From Acytostelium subglobosum LB1 (lineage: Eukaryota; Evosea; Eumycetozoa; Acytosteliales; Acytosteliaceae), in the NCBI RefSeq assembly GCF_000787575.1, contig NW_012236518.1:310001-374000 (forward strand): a stretch of 64,000 nucleotides of DNA, in the 5' to 3' direction. The notes under the pieces were generated by a model, which did not search any database, was not told where the DNA came from, and was given only the letters and a program-made list of their open reading frames with translations. The first letter of the stretch is position 1. Every line of letters begins with the position of its first letter. Shown piece by piece: positions 21,497 to 37,406 of this stretch. The position numbers and the translations under genes are program-made.

Positions 21497-23758
21497 TTAC
21501 TCACATATCTTTGGACTGATCAATGATGAAACTGGATCTGATGACATGAGACTTGAACGTGCACATCTTGTTCCAATCTTCATCATCTCTTGTTCACTCT
21601 TGTTGTTCAGTATTCCATAGACTAGACATCCCACCATTGAGTCACCGGCACCAGTGACATCCACCAGTTCACTGTCAGTTACTTCAGGTGCCGCGTAATG
21701 TTGGAATGATTGTGTCTTGTCTGGTTTGTTCGTGATGACGTACACTCCATCTCTGCCAGCCTTGAGGAACACTGTTCCAACTCCAGCGTCCAACAACACT
21801 GCCGTGTGTTTCTTGAGTGATTGAATGTCCCTGGACTTAAAGTCTGCGCCTTGACAATTAGCCAGTTGTTGATGTTTTCCATTCTTGCAAATCTCCTTTG
21901 CCATCGCCAGTAGTTCATCGACGTTTGGTGATGTGTAGTTGACCGCCACTGGTCCTGATGTTGATGTGATCGCGAATAGTTTGGTAGACTTGTGTACACT
22001 GGTTGGTTCAAAGAATACTGGAATATTGTTCTCTTTACCGATGGACATGAGCAATGACATGGTATCCATTGGTATATTGCCATCGAATACAATCATCTTG
22101 CTCTTGGCAATATCTTGTCTATACTTTGTAATCTGTTGTTGTTCTGTAAGTATATTTGATCGATTGATTGGTTGAATGATGTTGATTGATCATACATATG
22201 TTGGTGTAATTTGATCGAATATGTCCATGATGGCAATTGCAACTTGTAATTCACCATTGTTCATGATGGCATTGTATGTGGCTGTTGACACATCATCCAA
22301 CTTCTCCATGGCCCTTGTGGACTGTTTGATTGAATGATTGTTAGACCATGTATGATTGATTGATTGAACGGATACATACCAAACCAAGTTGATTGAAATG
22401 ATCGATTATCTTGTGTGACTGGATGTCCTTGCCAACCAAGCTGACGAATAATGTGTTCATGTTTAGTCGATGGGTGACTTCGGCGATGTTCCTTCCAACT
22501 CCTCCAACCTTGATACTCATCGAACCTGGATTTGATGTACCCATTGTGAATGCAGTATTCTTGTGTGGATGTGACATCAAGTCTATAACTGCACCTCCAA
22601 CTACGACCACATCAGCAATGGAAGTAGGCTGTTGGTTGTTTATGCCAATGGCGGTGGATGGACCACGCAGTATAGCCAACTGGGCAGCAATCTGTGATCC
22701 AATGACGGCATTACGTTTAATGAGATGGATGTTCGATTCCAATGATTGGCCACCAGTAAGTTCATTAACTCTCTTCAATAGATAAGGTGTTGTATCCTTT
22801 CCAGATATCTTGTTCATCCTGCAATTTGAACGATGTTAGTGATTGATAAGTCCATTGATTGAATGATTGACACGTACTCTGCCTCTTTGATTGCTTGCTC
22901 TATTGCTGTATCGATGTCTATCTTGTTGGGATAGTCGTTGGGCACTGCAATGACCATGCCACTTCCAAGTGTCAATTGATGATTGGTATGAATGACCTTG
23001 GCAATGGCCTTGGGCGTGTCCAGACGGTTAGGTGATTGGAACGCGCTGGTTGACGTAAAGAACGATGGGAACTTGTCAGATTGATAGGTGATCACCGTGA
23101 CACCCTGTGTCTCCAAGTACTCTAGTGTCTTTCCAATGTCCAATATACTCTTGACACCAGCACACACGACTGCCACATCATTCTTGCCAAGCTCGGTGAG
23201 ATCTGCTGAGATGTCCATTGTCACTTCGGCGCCACGATGCACTCCGCCGAGTCCACCCGTTACAAACACCTTGATTCCAGCCAGGTTGGATATCAGTATC
23301 GTTGCAGACACTGTGGTCGAGCCAACCAGATGATCCTGCGACACGACGACGGCCAGGTCGCGTCTCGATGTCTTGACCGCATGTTTACCAACCGTGGCGA
23401 GGTGATGAAGCAGTGCGTCGTCCAGACCAACACGAATAGTTCCATTGATGATTGCGATTGTCGCTGGCACTGCGCCATTCTCTCTGACAATGTCTTCAAC
23501 TTGTTTGGCCGTTTGATAGTTCTGTGGATATGGCATGCCATGTGAGATGATCGTGGATTCCAATGCCACAACAGGTATATTATTGTTTAATGCATATCGC
23601 ACTTGATCAGACAACTGAATAAGATTAGATAGATATGACATATCTTTGTTCAATGATGATGACGATGATGTCATTGATGTTGATGTTGTCAAAGATGCAT
23701 CATGTTGATTTGTATTGATTAATAGATCACCTCCATAGAACAATCTATAAATGATCAT
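21497..23758 (-). CDS. Fused pseudouridine-5'-phosphate glycosidase / pseudouridine kinase
   Basis: Four exons (23758-22878, 22818-22380, 22321-22196, 22132-21497), 693 aa. Residues about 45-345 are PsuG: PVVALESTIISHGMPYPQN, AVKTSRRDLA with the catalytic Lys region, GGLGGVHRGAEVTMDISADL and SGKDTTPYLL (split by intron 1). Residues about 375-690 are a PfkB kinase: VVVVGGAVIDLMSH, KVGGVGRNIAEVTHRL, and the anion-hole and catalytic base motif DVTGAGDSMVGCL. The pair catabolises pseudouridine: the kinase phosphorylates it and the glycosidase splits it to uracil and ribose-5-phosphate. Fusion in this order is known in several eukaryotes. The first ATG of the frame (23758) is used, but MSYLSNLIQLSDQVRYAL is an alternative start closer to the bacterial one. 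Confidence 0.93.
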
Positions 23759-23944
23759 AAAGAAGAATCCAATCGATATATATTTGAATGTTGTCTNCCA
23801 TCTTTATCTTTATCTCTATCTCTATCTTATTTGTTCGTTCGCAAACTTTTAAGTTAAGTTCAAGATCATCGTGACTCGAGTGAAGGTGAGGGTTCGCGAA
23901 CGACGAAACATTGGATTCGCGCAGACTAGACAACTTCAAGTTTA

Positions 23945-25558
23945 TTACAAGTTGACAATGATGTCTTCTTCATACATTTGTCTTGTTACTCTTCTTTGAT
24001 TGCCAGATGATGATGAGGATGAGGTATCAGTGGCTACACCAGCCTTCTTGACAAATGCAAATACACGGTATATTCTCAATGCCTCCCATTCGTCTTGTGA
24101 GATAGTGACCTGATCGGATCCGCTGTCAGTTGGCCAACACTTCATCTTGGTGAACAGGTCAAAGTTGTCGTGCTTGGCATGCAACTCCCTATTGATGAAC
24201 TGGTGGAAGTCCTCTTCAAACACCAGCTCCATCTGGTACTCGCCCGCCAGCTGTATCAGCACATCCATGTGCACCAGGTACTCCTCCAAGTAGTCGATGG
24301 CATCCACCAAGAAGAACTTATATGCGCAACCAAAAGGAGCATAACTTGGCTGCTCCTCCTTAAACTCCACCGAGTAAATACTGTTGCCAAACTTGTTTGA
24401 TCCTCCTTCCCTGCACTTCTTACTGTTTGGTTGATCGATCGAATGTTAATGATTGAGGGCGATAACTGATTGATCAATTGATTCTTACACAAAGTAACAA
24501 GCATCTGGAACTGTTCCAATGAATGTACCACCTTCAACAAGTAATGTTGATATGTTCTGTAGGAGGTGTCGGGCACTCTGTTCGGAACGGAAAGAGTAGT
24601 GAATGGCAAACTGACAGCTGACTAGGTCGACCATGGCCGAGCCAGGCGGCATCGACTCGAGCAGCTTTGGCGAGAAGCAGTCGCAACAGATAAGAGTCGT
24701 GTCAAAGTATAGTCCCTGCTTCCTCATCTTCTCGTTGATACGCGACATGCCCGCCTTGAGTGCCTCCAGTGAGATGTCGGCCACGTACAGACGGCCGATG
24801 TTCTGCTTGATCCATTTGAGCAGGTCGCCCAACTTGCCGCCACACACATCCAGCACGCGGTCGTTTGCGCGCGTGTGAAGCTGTATCATGATTGACTTGA
24901 CCCAGTTGTTGATGTTCCTCATGTAGAGTATCTTGCTGTCGTCTCTCGTCTCGAGCGTGTTGGTCAGCGACTTTTGTGCATAGTGATCTGATATCGACTT
25001 GTTGACATCGCCATACTCTTGATTGGCAAACTGTGAGTCGTAGTCTCTGCCACCGCCNCCACCGCCATAAGGTTGATGACGCTGTCCATATTGTTGTCGG
25101 TTGTTATTGCTCCTCCATGCGCCGCCGCCGCCTCTACCTCTTCCGCCGCCACCATAGTCATTTTGATCGCCTCTATTATATGATTGTCTTCTGTATTGAT
25201 GATCATTGCCACCGCCACCACCTCTTTGATTATAATGAGGTTGGTTATTATCGTATTGACCACGTTGATATTGATTCTGTACATTGTCTGTGTTGTTGTT
25301 GTTGTAGTTATTATAATTATTCTGTCTTCTCATGTTATAATCATTGTTGTTGTTGTTGTTGTTGTTGTAACGACCTCCACCACCTCCACCACCTCCTCTA
25401 CCATAGTTGTTGTAATTATCATTGTTATATTGTCTATTATGTTGTTGTTGAGGATATTGTTGTTGTTGAGGATGTTGTTGTTGTTGTTGATATTGCTGTT
25501 GTTGTGGATATTGTTGTTGTTGACGATATTGCTGTTGTTGTTGAAAAGGTTCGTTCAT
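23945..25558 (-). CDS. rnmt: mRNA cap guanine-N7 methyltransferase
   Basis: Two exons (25558-24489, 24422-23945), 515 aa. The first 170 residues are Gln-, Asn-, Tyr- and Gly-rich with RGG-like clusters, typical low complexity. The catalytic domain begins RDDSKILYMRNINNWVKSIM. It includes the AdoMet motif VLDVCGGKLGDLLKW, VADISLEALKAGMSRI, the acceptor-site region VSCQFAIHYSF and GTFIGTVPDACYF. The C-terminal half (GNSIYSVEF, YKFFLVDAIDYLEEYLV, EWEALRIYRVFAF) matches RNMT/Abd1. It methylates the cap guanine of nascent Pol II transcripts in the nucleus. The AdoMet motif differs from the usual LGCGKGGD. One N (25058) lies in a Gly codon run and keeps the frame. Confidence 0.93.
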
Positions 25559-25981
25559 ATCTCTATTATCTCTATCTTTCTATCTATCTTGCAAATGAAT
25601 GAATGAATGAATGAAATAACAAGTTGTTTGTTTGATGTGTGTTTGTTTATTTATTAATTGTTGTTGTAAGAAGGGTGGTCGATGATTAACTTGAAGTTTG
25701 AATAAGTGAGGAAAGTGGATGGATATCCAGAAGAGAGAGAGTTGGTTTGTCTTCTTGTTGGACTTGGTCCTGGCTTGGACATCCAAGTCTGGAGAAAGTC
25801 GGGTACTGATTGGGAAGAAACATCATCGAGATTGGTTGCTCATGGTAATACAAGCTGGATGATTGGAAAATGATCATAATAATTAGAAATATATATATAT
25901 ATATACAATATCATACATTTATTAACAGGTTATTATAATAATATAATATCCAACCGAATCGTGAGTGAATGTCAAGTTGAA

Positions 25982-28038
<2,057 letters not shown>

Positions 28039-28830
28039 TAGTCAACTACCGACTCTACACAGACACACTTAGGGTATGTCTTTGTCTTTATCCTTTGCTT
28101 CTTTTTTCAAATATATATAATTGAGAGATAATAGAGATAAAGATAGAGATAATTAATTTCTAGGAGGGAGATAGAGTGAATGATAGGGTAATAGTGAAGC
28201 AAACATACTATCACTAACTCAATTCAACATTAACACCACATACTCTACATCACCCATCCAATCAATCATCGACTAACAGGTCGACTCCCCACTTCTCACC
28301 ATCGTCACTTGACCCACCAATCAATAGAGACAGTGTTAGACTGTGAATGAATGCATTCCGTTTGAGTTCAATCACAATCTCTCTCTCTCACATGCATACA
28401 CACCCCACTTGACACAAACACACACAACACACACAATCCACACCAATCCAAAGAAAGGAATCAAAGACGCCTGTTTGAACTCTTGTTGGGCTAGAAAAGA
28501 CATCATCTTACTCCATTAAATGTGAGAGCTGTTGCCCAATAATCTTACTCTCTTGAAAGTGGGTGATTCTTTGTCATTGATTGATTGATTGATTGATTGA
28601 TTAGTTTACAACGTTTATGTTGGTTGGTCATAAATATCTTTACTAAAGTGGAGATGTGTTGATTATCTTTGCCTTCCTATGTGAGGCTCTTAGCTAATGA
28701 TGATGTTTGTTTTGGGACAACAAAACAACGACAAAACACTGGTCAAGATCACCCAATCAATCAATCATTTAACACAAGTAGTATTAGTAGTAGTAATAGT
28801 ACACACAGATCGAACGATCTTTAAAGAGCT

Positions 28831-29623
28831 ATGTATCATCTTCAAAGACTACGAATCCCCACAACACAACTCTATCTTGTGCGTGGTGTTGTCTCAAGGA
28901 CAAACCTCATCAACAACAACAACACACTCATTCAACAACAACAACACTTCTGTACAAATAACATCAACAACAACACAAACAATACAAACATAAACAATAA
29001 TGAGGACAACAAGAAGGTTGAACTTACACAACATCAAAGAGATTTGATTGAACGTATAATTAGAGTGGACCATGCAGGTGAGTTTGGAGCCTCACGTATA
29101 TATGAAGGACAGTTGGCTGTGTTGAAGGGCACAGCAGTGGAGCCTTTGATCAGAGAGATGGCCGATCAGGAGAAGGAGCATCAGGCAAAGTTCGATCAGT
29201 TCATTTGTGAGAAGCGTGTTCGTCCAACTATACTCGCACCAATATGGAATATTGCTGGCTTTGGACTTGGTTATGTCTCTGCCATGATGGGCAAGGAGGC
29301 AGCCATGGCTGTCACTGTCGCCGTTGAAACAGTGATCTCTGATCACTACAATGATCAACTTCGTCAATTGAACGATGAGAAGATACCAGACAAGGAGTTG
29401 AAAGAGGTATGATTGTCACGTCACTCATTCAGTTCATTCAGTTCATTCAATCACTCACTCATTCAATCAAACATAGGTGATCAAGAAGTTTAGAGATGAT
29501 GAGATGGAGCACATGCATATTGGTATCGAACATGATGCGGAGCTGGCTCCACTTTACAAGCCACTGTCTGAGCTTGTTAAGCTTGGAACAAAGACTGCCA
29601 TCTGGCTATCCACAAGGATATAG
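28831..29623 (+). CDS. coq7: COQ7, demethoxyubiquinone hydroxylase
   Basis: Two exons (28831-29406, 29477-29623), 240 aa. A basic start (MYHLQRLRIPTTQLYLVRG) and an Asn-rich linker precede the ferritin-like di-iron domain. Iron ligands sit in VDHAGEFGASRIYEG, ADQEKEHQAKFDQF, AVTVAVETVISDHYNDQL and FRDDEMEHMHIGIEHDAEL. That gives the E, ExxH, E, ExxH pattern of COQ7. It performs the penultimate step of ubiquinone synthesis on the matrix face of the inner mitochondrial membrane. Splicing is phase 0. Length of the core matches bacterial and yeast relatives. Confidence 0.95.
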
Positions 29624-30196
29624 ACCGGCCATCACATTCGAACATAAAGACATTAGTTAGTACCACACCCTCATACTTCATTCAAACGTGGTATCATTTC
29701 CAAAACTGACGAGATTTTGACGTTATAAATGTGACACGACAGGGCAACCCAAAAACAATCAAAACGATACCCAAGGACCATGAAAATGGGTAGCCCGCAA
29801 ATGGATCATTCCAGCCCCGACCACCCCCCCTAAGACATGTCTGGGCCTCTGACCTACCACCGGTCAAAGAAAGAATGATACACGATTAATCGTGTTTATA
29901 TTATTGAATTGTAATTGTAATTTTGTTTAATGATGATGATGATAATTACTACAATGGTGGTTGTGGCGGCGAGATAGTACCTCCTAGAGGCAGGCAGGCA
30001 TGGGCAGGCGCAAATGACATCGGGATTCGCGAAAACAAGAGGGTTAGGGTTGGAATACAAGACATCCATGTTGTTATGTACAACAACAACATCCGCAATG
30101 GTGGATCTGATTCTGATCATTACACAATTTTGAGTCTGTACGTCTGATCATTATTTAAGTTACAAATAATAATAATAATTATATATATCTCAATCT
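29624..30196. other. Intergenic region with a perfect 16-bp palindrome
   Basis: 29700-29870 is richer in G+C (runs such as GACCACCCCCCCTAAGAC) than its surroundings and has no coding frame I trust. At 29880-29895 lies the perfect palindrome ACACGATTAATCGTGT. The right part is the AT-rich promoter of the lectin gene. Confidence 0.45.
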
Positions 30197-33100
30197 ATGA
30201 TGATGTCTACATCATTACTTATCACTTCAATAATTGTAATATTATTATACATATCACCTAACCAAGCCCAAGAGTTCACATGGCCAGTCAACAATCATAC
30301 CTATCGTTGGGTCCAAAATGGTGGCACAATGACCTCTGCTAAAACATATTGTGAAGGACTCAATCCGTAAGTAATCCAGACCCTCACTCACTCAATCACT
30401 CACTCACTTACTCAATCAATCAATCAATCTCAGAGCTGGATACTTGGTAACAATCACTTCATCACAGGAGATGGACTTTATAAAGTCAAAGTTCAACTTG
30501 GGCTCAAACAGTTTCTGGATGGCTGGCATGGGTGATGAGAATGGAACATGGGTCTATGATCACGGCCCTGAGAATGGTCAGTTGATGTTTGATCAGCACT
30601 CAGATAGAACTTATGCATTCCAAGATTGGTGTCCAGGTGAGCCAAACATTGGCAACAGCGAGTATTATATTAAGTACATCGGTGGTTCAGTACCCAAGCG
30701 TTGTTACAACAATGAGGATGGCTCCAAGCCACTACCCCTCATCTGCGAGTTTAACAATGGTTACGACATGTCCCTGAGCCCAGCCTCCCAGTACGGTGGC
30801 CAGTCCGTGATGAACACTGGCAAGCTGCCATTCAACTTTGACTTTAACAAGGTCAGCATCACGATGAAGAAGACGACTGGCACCCCCGTTCCGGACTTCC
30901 AGTGTGCCAACCCAGTCAACAATGTCAACACACTGACCTGCAACATGCCACCTGGCGAGAGTGGCAACTATGTTGGCACAATCACCGATGGCAAGATCAC
31001 TAGCACTTTCTTCTACCAGTACATGCCTCCACATGTTGCCGTTGTTTATCCATCGGCTACAATGGCCAAGGGCACGACCATCACTTTGACTGGTAGCGGC
31101 TTTGGCACTCCGGGATCGGCTACAGTCAATGTGTCCATGGGCACACTTGACCAAGTATCATGCAGCACCCTGACCGTCCTCAGTCCAGGATCACTCACCT
31201 GTGTCCTCAGCGACACCGTGTCCCAAGGTCTATTCCCCATCAAGGTCACAGTTAATGGTCAGACCGGTAGCAACCTCAAATCACTCATTTGTAAGTATCC
31301 ATATCGATCACTCACTCAATCACCGCACCTGGAATCATTCCACTAACTCACCCAAACAACAAACAAAACAAAACAAAGACATGTCCGGTGAACAAGCATT
31401 CTATAATTGCTTCAAGTACAAGCTTGGATTGTTTGATATCAACAAGATCATCACGAATCAGTCTGTAGAGGGCATGAGAGGTAATGTTGGAGTTATCCAA
31501 AATAGGCAAACAGCCATTTTGTTGCGAGCATTGTGCACTTGGTACGCTCCAGATTCAAACTATGAACCAATCAAAGACCTTTATATGAATGCTGTATATG
31601 ATGACATAGATAATACCTGGAGTTATGTATATGGACCCAATGGAGGCACCAAAGTAGCACCCTACCCTGCGACCGGCATTGGTTTGTTCAGCTCGACCAG
31701 CCTCCAATATGATATATCGGGGTCCCCAATCGATGATCAAAGTGCCGTATGGAAGTATCCTGTCGCCAACAATCTACCTGGATCCGGACTTGGTATATTC
31801 CTCAAGAACAGTGAGTTATGATATCGTTCGCGAGCCTGATTGATCGATCACTGACACACAAACAGCCGCTCTACTTGGCCTCAAATCTAGCTTCAGCGCC
31901 ACGCTGCCAACATCTGGTGGCGTGATCAGGATCATGGTTGTCAACCCACCAACATCACTATCACAGGTCAACCTTGTTCTAAAGAATGGTGGAACGACAG
32001 TCTCAACAACACCATCATATTATGTCGACTATGACAACTCGGCCATCGCCTTCGTTGTGCCAAGCGGCATTGGCGGCCCCTATGCTGGCAACATCTTCAC
32101 CGACGGAGTTGTCATGACCAATGGATCAATCTCGATTACTTATCAAAAGCCTGTGATCACCGGTGCGACATCCCCCACGACCAATGGTGCGGGACTCACG
32201 ATAACTGGCACCAACTTTGCCGAGACCGCCACCAACATGCGTATCCGTCTCGACCTTACTGTTAACAGCACAGCAAGCTGCGCCAATGTCAGGATGGTCA
32301 AGTCCTTCACCGCTGTGACCTGTGATGCACCAGAGTCCTACGGCAATGGCAATGTCACCCTGGAGTATACCACAGTGACCGACAAGTCCAATGTGTTTGG
32401 CTTCACCTTCCAGGCGCCACAGATTACTGCCATCACACCAACTGGTGCGGCCGGTGGTCAAGTCACCGTCCAAGGTGTCAGCCTGTACAACAACGCCTCA
32501 TTGAGCAAGGTGTCAGTGGACAGCTTCCAATGCAACAACGTCCAGTTCATCCAGCCAAACTTCAACTTCACATGTGACATGCAGCCGGGCACTGGCACCT
32601 TCCCAGTCAAATATGTGATCAACAACCAGTTTTCCAATCAACTGGCCTCAGCCGCCACATTCACATACATGGCACCAGTGGTCACCAACTCCACTCGCGT
32701 CAAGTACTTGATCGGTGGCGATGTCACTGTCACTGGATCAAACTTTGGCAATGTGGGGTTGACTGTCACCATCCTCAGCACGCCATGCACCAACATCTCA
32801 TTTGTCAGTAACAACACTATTGTCTGTCGCTACCCAGGCACAGTCGACGCCTCCCTTTTCCCAGGTGGTGCCATCGTCAATGTCACAGTCAACGGACTCT
32901 CTGGCAATGCTCCAGTCTTCTTCTATGATTGTAAGTTTGTCAACGCGATGTGATTGATCGATCGACCCAACTAACAAAATTGCACATCTATTGTAGTCCC
33001 AGAGTGCGACGCTGATTGCAGTGGCCATGGACAATGCAATGAGGGTGCATGCAAGTGTGACAAGGGATGGGAGTTGTACAAGAATTGCTCGGCAGAGGGT

Positions 33101-33970
33101 GGAAGTGGTGGCAAGCCAACAGATGGTGGCAATGGTAATGGACAGTATCCAGGTGGAGACAAGGGCTTCACATCAGCCATCACCCATTTGCGTGAGATCA
33201 GCTCTGTGACTTCGGAACCAATACCGGGCAAGATTGTTGCGCTCAAGGATGCCACGTGGGTCAAGGTGACCAAGGATGGCGACGCGACATCCACCTACAA
33301 CGGCACATTCACCAACAGCCCTGCGGTCGTGGTGATCAATGTGACCGCATATGACGAGGACACCACCATCCAGTTTGCCGGCCAGAGCATCTCAATCTCG
33401 GCCAACTCGCTCAAGTTCATCGTCTCTGTGTATAACTGGAAGTTTGACTCTGTGCTCAACGCATTCCACGTTATCTTCGCGTCGACCGCACCAAAGACCA
33501 CAGTGTCCCAGTGCAAGACAGTGGACACCGTCTATCAGTCTGGCTTCAACCAGTTCCAGTTGGTGGCCGGTGACTCTGTGCTACAGACACACTTTGCCAA
33601 CGGTCTGATCGTGGAGGATCGCGTGATGGTGTCCAATGTGCTGGCACTCAAGGACAGTGATCCATTGATGATCGAGTCCAACCAGAACCAGACGACTAAC
33701 TACACACAGATGGTGGCAATTGTCGCACCATCATTCGAGAAGAGATTGATTGTCGATCCATCATTCCGTTCACTAATCTCATCACAAACTACAAGTGAGT
33801 GTAGTACCGAGAGCAACTGGCGACTGATTGTCATTGTAGTCATCTGTTCAGTCGTTGGAGTTGGCCTGATCGTTGCCAGTATACTACTTATCCGACGCAA
33901 GCTGGAAACCCGTCGAATGCAGCGCAACATCCAGATGAAGCAGCAATCATACATGGAGAGCAACTCCTAG
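30197..33970 (+). CDS. Type I membrane protein: C-type lectin, IPT/TIG repeats, EGF-like, one TM
   Basis: Five exons (30197-30366, 30434-31290, 31379-31810, 31866-32930, 32997-33970), 1165 aa. Signal peptide: SLLITSIIVILLYISPNQAQ. Residues about 30-180 are C-type-lectin-like (YRWVQNGGTMTSAKTYCEGL, FWMAGMGDENGTWVY, WCPGEPNIGNSEYYI). Several IPT/TIG modules follow (VAVVYPSATMAKGTTITLTG, ITGATSPTTNGAGLTITGTN, ITAITPTGAAGGQVTVQGV, YLIGGDVTVTGSNFG). An EGF-like unit CDADCSGHGQCNEGACKC and a large ectodomain come before the TM helix LIVIVVICSVVGVGLIVASI and a short basic tail. The plan recalls dictyostelid adhesion and allorecognition receptors. Most introns are phase 1, as usual for extracellular modules. 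Ligand unknown. Confidence 0.9.
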
Positions 33971-34031
33971 TCAATGATCATCTTGTACCATCACTTTTAA
34001 TATAATATATAATACTATTAACCAACTTTGA

Positions 34032-34062
<31 letters not shown>

Positions 34063-34421
34063 TGAGTGGGTAATTGAGTGGAATAGTTCCATCAAGAGAT
34101 GTTTGAAGTAGGGTACATCAAGTGTTGTTATACATGTTGGATGGTCATAGTTGACAATGTTCTGTCTATGTAACACCATCTAAACATCTTTAGTTGTTGT
34201 AAGTGTTTCCATCATTTTGATCAAAGTTTGGAAGTTCACAAACTATCTTTAGTTTTTGAATACAGAGTGATGTTCCTCACACAACCAACACCTTTGACTC
34301 ATCCATTGTGAGTCATTACCATCACTCTGAGATATATTATATAAACACAGATAGTCACTTTAGCAAGCAAGGCATAGTAGTCAGTCAGCTCAGCTATCAG
34401 ACAGAGATATACTTCAGAACG
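33971..34421. other. Intergenic region
   Basis: A (TGAT)n microsatellite lies at about 34033-34058. A weak inverted repeat AGTTTG/CAAACT is at 34225-34244. The rest is the AT-rich promoter of DPM1. No gene seen. Confidence 0.45.
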
Positions 34422-35514
<1,093 letters not shown>

Positions 35515-35624
35515 GCTCGCGAAGCCAGCCCATACAGTCGCGCATGGAACCATTCCCAACGCAAGGAACATCAACCAATAATATTACAATGCTCCCTCAT
35601 TCCAATCAATCAATCAACTCCCTT

Positions 35625-36521
35625 TTACTCCTTCTTCTCGTAGTCTGTGTTGGCTGCGATGTGCTCCCATTGATCTAGCTCGTTGTGGTAGCGACTAAGG
35701 ACGTTCTTGGCATTGTCATAGCTGTCCTTGCCGATGAACACGTGGATTGGTGTGGTGGCGACATCACTCTCGACCATCTTGATCAGCACCTCCACCAACT
35801 TGGCGGGATCGCCCGACTGATTGTTGTTGAATGCCGCCAGGTACTGAGTGTGATTGTCATGCACCTGTTGGTAGCATGGCATGATGTCCTTGGCAAACAC
35901 CAATGAGTTGGACTCTAGGAACGATGATCTAAAGTGTCCTGGATTGATGGTGGACACTCTCACGCCAAATGGACGCATCTCGGCGGCAAAGGCCTCGGTC
36001 AAACCGTCAAGGGCAAACTTGGAGCAGGTGTATGCGCCAATGCCTGGCACATCGCCCGAGAATCCAGACACGGACGACACATTGATCACGTAGCCACTGC
36101 GTTGCGCGCGCAGTACCGGTGCGGCCAATCTCATGACACTGGCCACAGCAAACAGATTGATGTCAAACTGTGCTCTGAACTCGGCGTCGGTCATCTCCTC
36201 GACAGTGCCCACGACGGCATAGCCAGCGTTGTTGACAATGACGTCGATTCGACCGTAAGTCGCCAGGGCAGTGTCTATTGCCGATTTGATGCTTGTCTCG
36301 GATTTCAAGTCGACCTCGAGAGTTAACAATCTTGAACTTGTAGAGTCAGCATCAGATGTGCCATCAGGTTGATGTTGTTTGATTGCATCACATAATGATT
36401 GTTTGTTCCTTGTGGTTGCCACGACAGTTTGACCCTTTGACAATAGGGACAATACCATTGATAGACCAAGACCTCTTGAGGCACCAGTAATCAACCATAC
36501 TCTATTATTCATTGTCGTCAT
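35625..36521 (-). CDS. Short-chain dehydrogenase/reductase
   Basis: Intronless, 298 aa. Classical SDR motifs are WLITGASRGLGLSMV (cofactor loop), VIVNNAGYAVVG, SGYVINVSSVSGF and the active-site YTCSKFAL (YxxxK). The N-terminal ATTRNKQSL after strand 2 carries Arg, which hints at NADPH. It is cytosolic by lack of a signal. Substrate unknown. The C-terminal part (AFNNNQSGDPAKLVEVLIKM) resembles bacterial SDRs annotated as retinol- or ketone-reducing. The gene converges with DPM1. Confidence 0.88.
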   Translation of the reverse strand: MTTMNNRVWLITGASRGLGLSMVLSLLSKGQTVVATTRNKQSLCDAIKQHQPDGTSDADSTSSRLLTLEVDLKSETSIKSAIDTALATYGRIDVIVNNAGYAVVGTVEEMTDAEFRAQFDINLFAVASVMRLAAPVLRAQRSGYVINVSSVSGFSGDVPGIGAYTCSKFALDGLTEAFAAEMRPFGVRVSTINPGHFRSSFLESNSLVFAKDIMPCYQQVHDNHTQYLAAFNNNQSGDPAKLVEVLIKMVESDVATTPIHVFIGKDSYDNAKNVLSRYHNELDQWEHIAANTDYEKKE

Positions 36522-37406
36522 TATTAATATGATGTGGCTGACTGATATTTGATTGATATGATATGATTATTAGTCATTCATTCACTCATTCACTCATGAG
36601 ATCATGCCAACGTACTTATAATCCACTTGATATCTATATGTTGCTGCTGTTTAGTTGATCGGTACAATCTCAACTACAACAAGTTTTATCATCGGGAAGG
36701 GAAGAGAAGAGATGCCAAGGGAGATGAAAATGCGTCATCGGGAAGGACTTATGTGTTACAGGTTACAACTAACGACTATGTTGCTAGCAGGACATGTAAA
36801 CAGAAATCAGATGAGCTCAAATGGTTGCCATCCTGACTTCAAACTCGAACTAACAATGGTCTGCGGACTAATATTAGTCCTTAATGTCTCAATCAAATAA
36901 TGTCTCATTTAATAATAACCACAATTTTATAACTACAATATGATTACATGAGTCGTTAGTTGAACATGTTCATATATGAATGAGTTTGTTAATGTCAATG
37001 ATGAGGAATGAATGAGTCAGTTGAGGGAAGTCTGGACAAGACACCTCACAACCAAACACACACACTGCCGAGCCCAAAAGTGTAGTCCAATAGTTTACTT
37101 TAAAGACAGCTGTGATCTAGATGATTGATTGACCCTTCATTATTAAGAACCAATCAAATAAGTAAACACACTGGATGTGGACGAGCGGGGGGTCTGGAGA
37201 TTGGATACAATGGGGGTCTTCCAACTACCTTAAAAGGAAATAATCACATCTTCAAAATAAACCAGGAGCGACCACACAAAAACCCAAGTCATCGGTTTGT
37301 TTTGCAAAATCATCCATAAATTAAAAATAAACAAAGTTTTGATTTTGATTGGTATGTTGTTGAAAAATGGATATTTTCATCCCATTCCATTCCATTCGCA
37401 TCTGGC

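Noticed and set aside
25033-25606. Cys- and Val-rich plus-strand frames
   Set aside because: Antisense of the Gln/Asn/Gly-rich N-terminus of the cap methyltransferase.
28573-28601. TGAT tandem array as a CRISPR-like or satellite repeat
   Set aside because: It is a 4-bp microsatellite without spacers, of a type found throughout the window.
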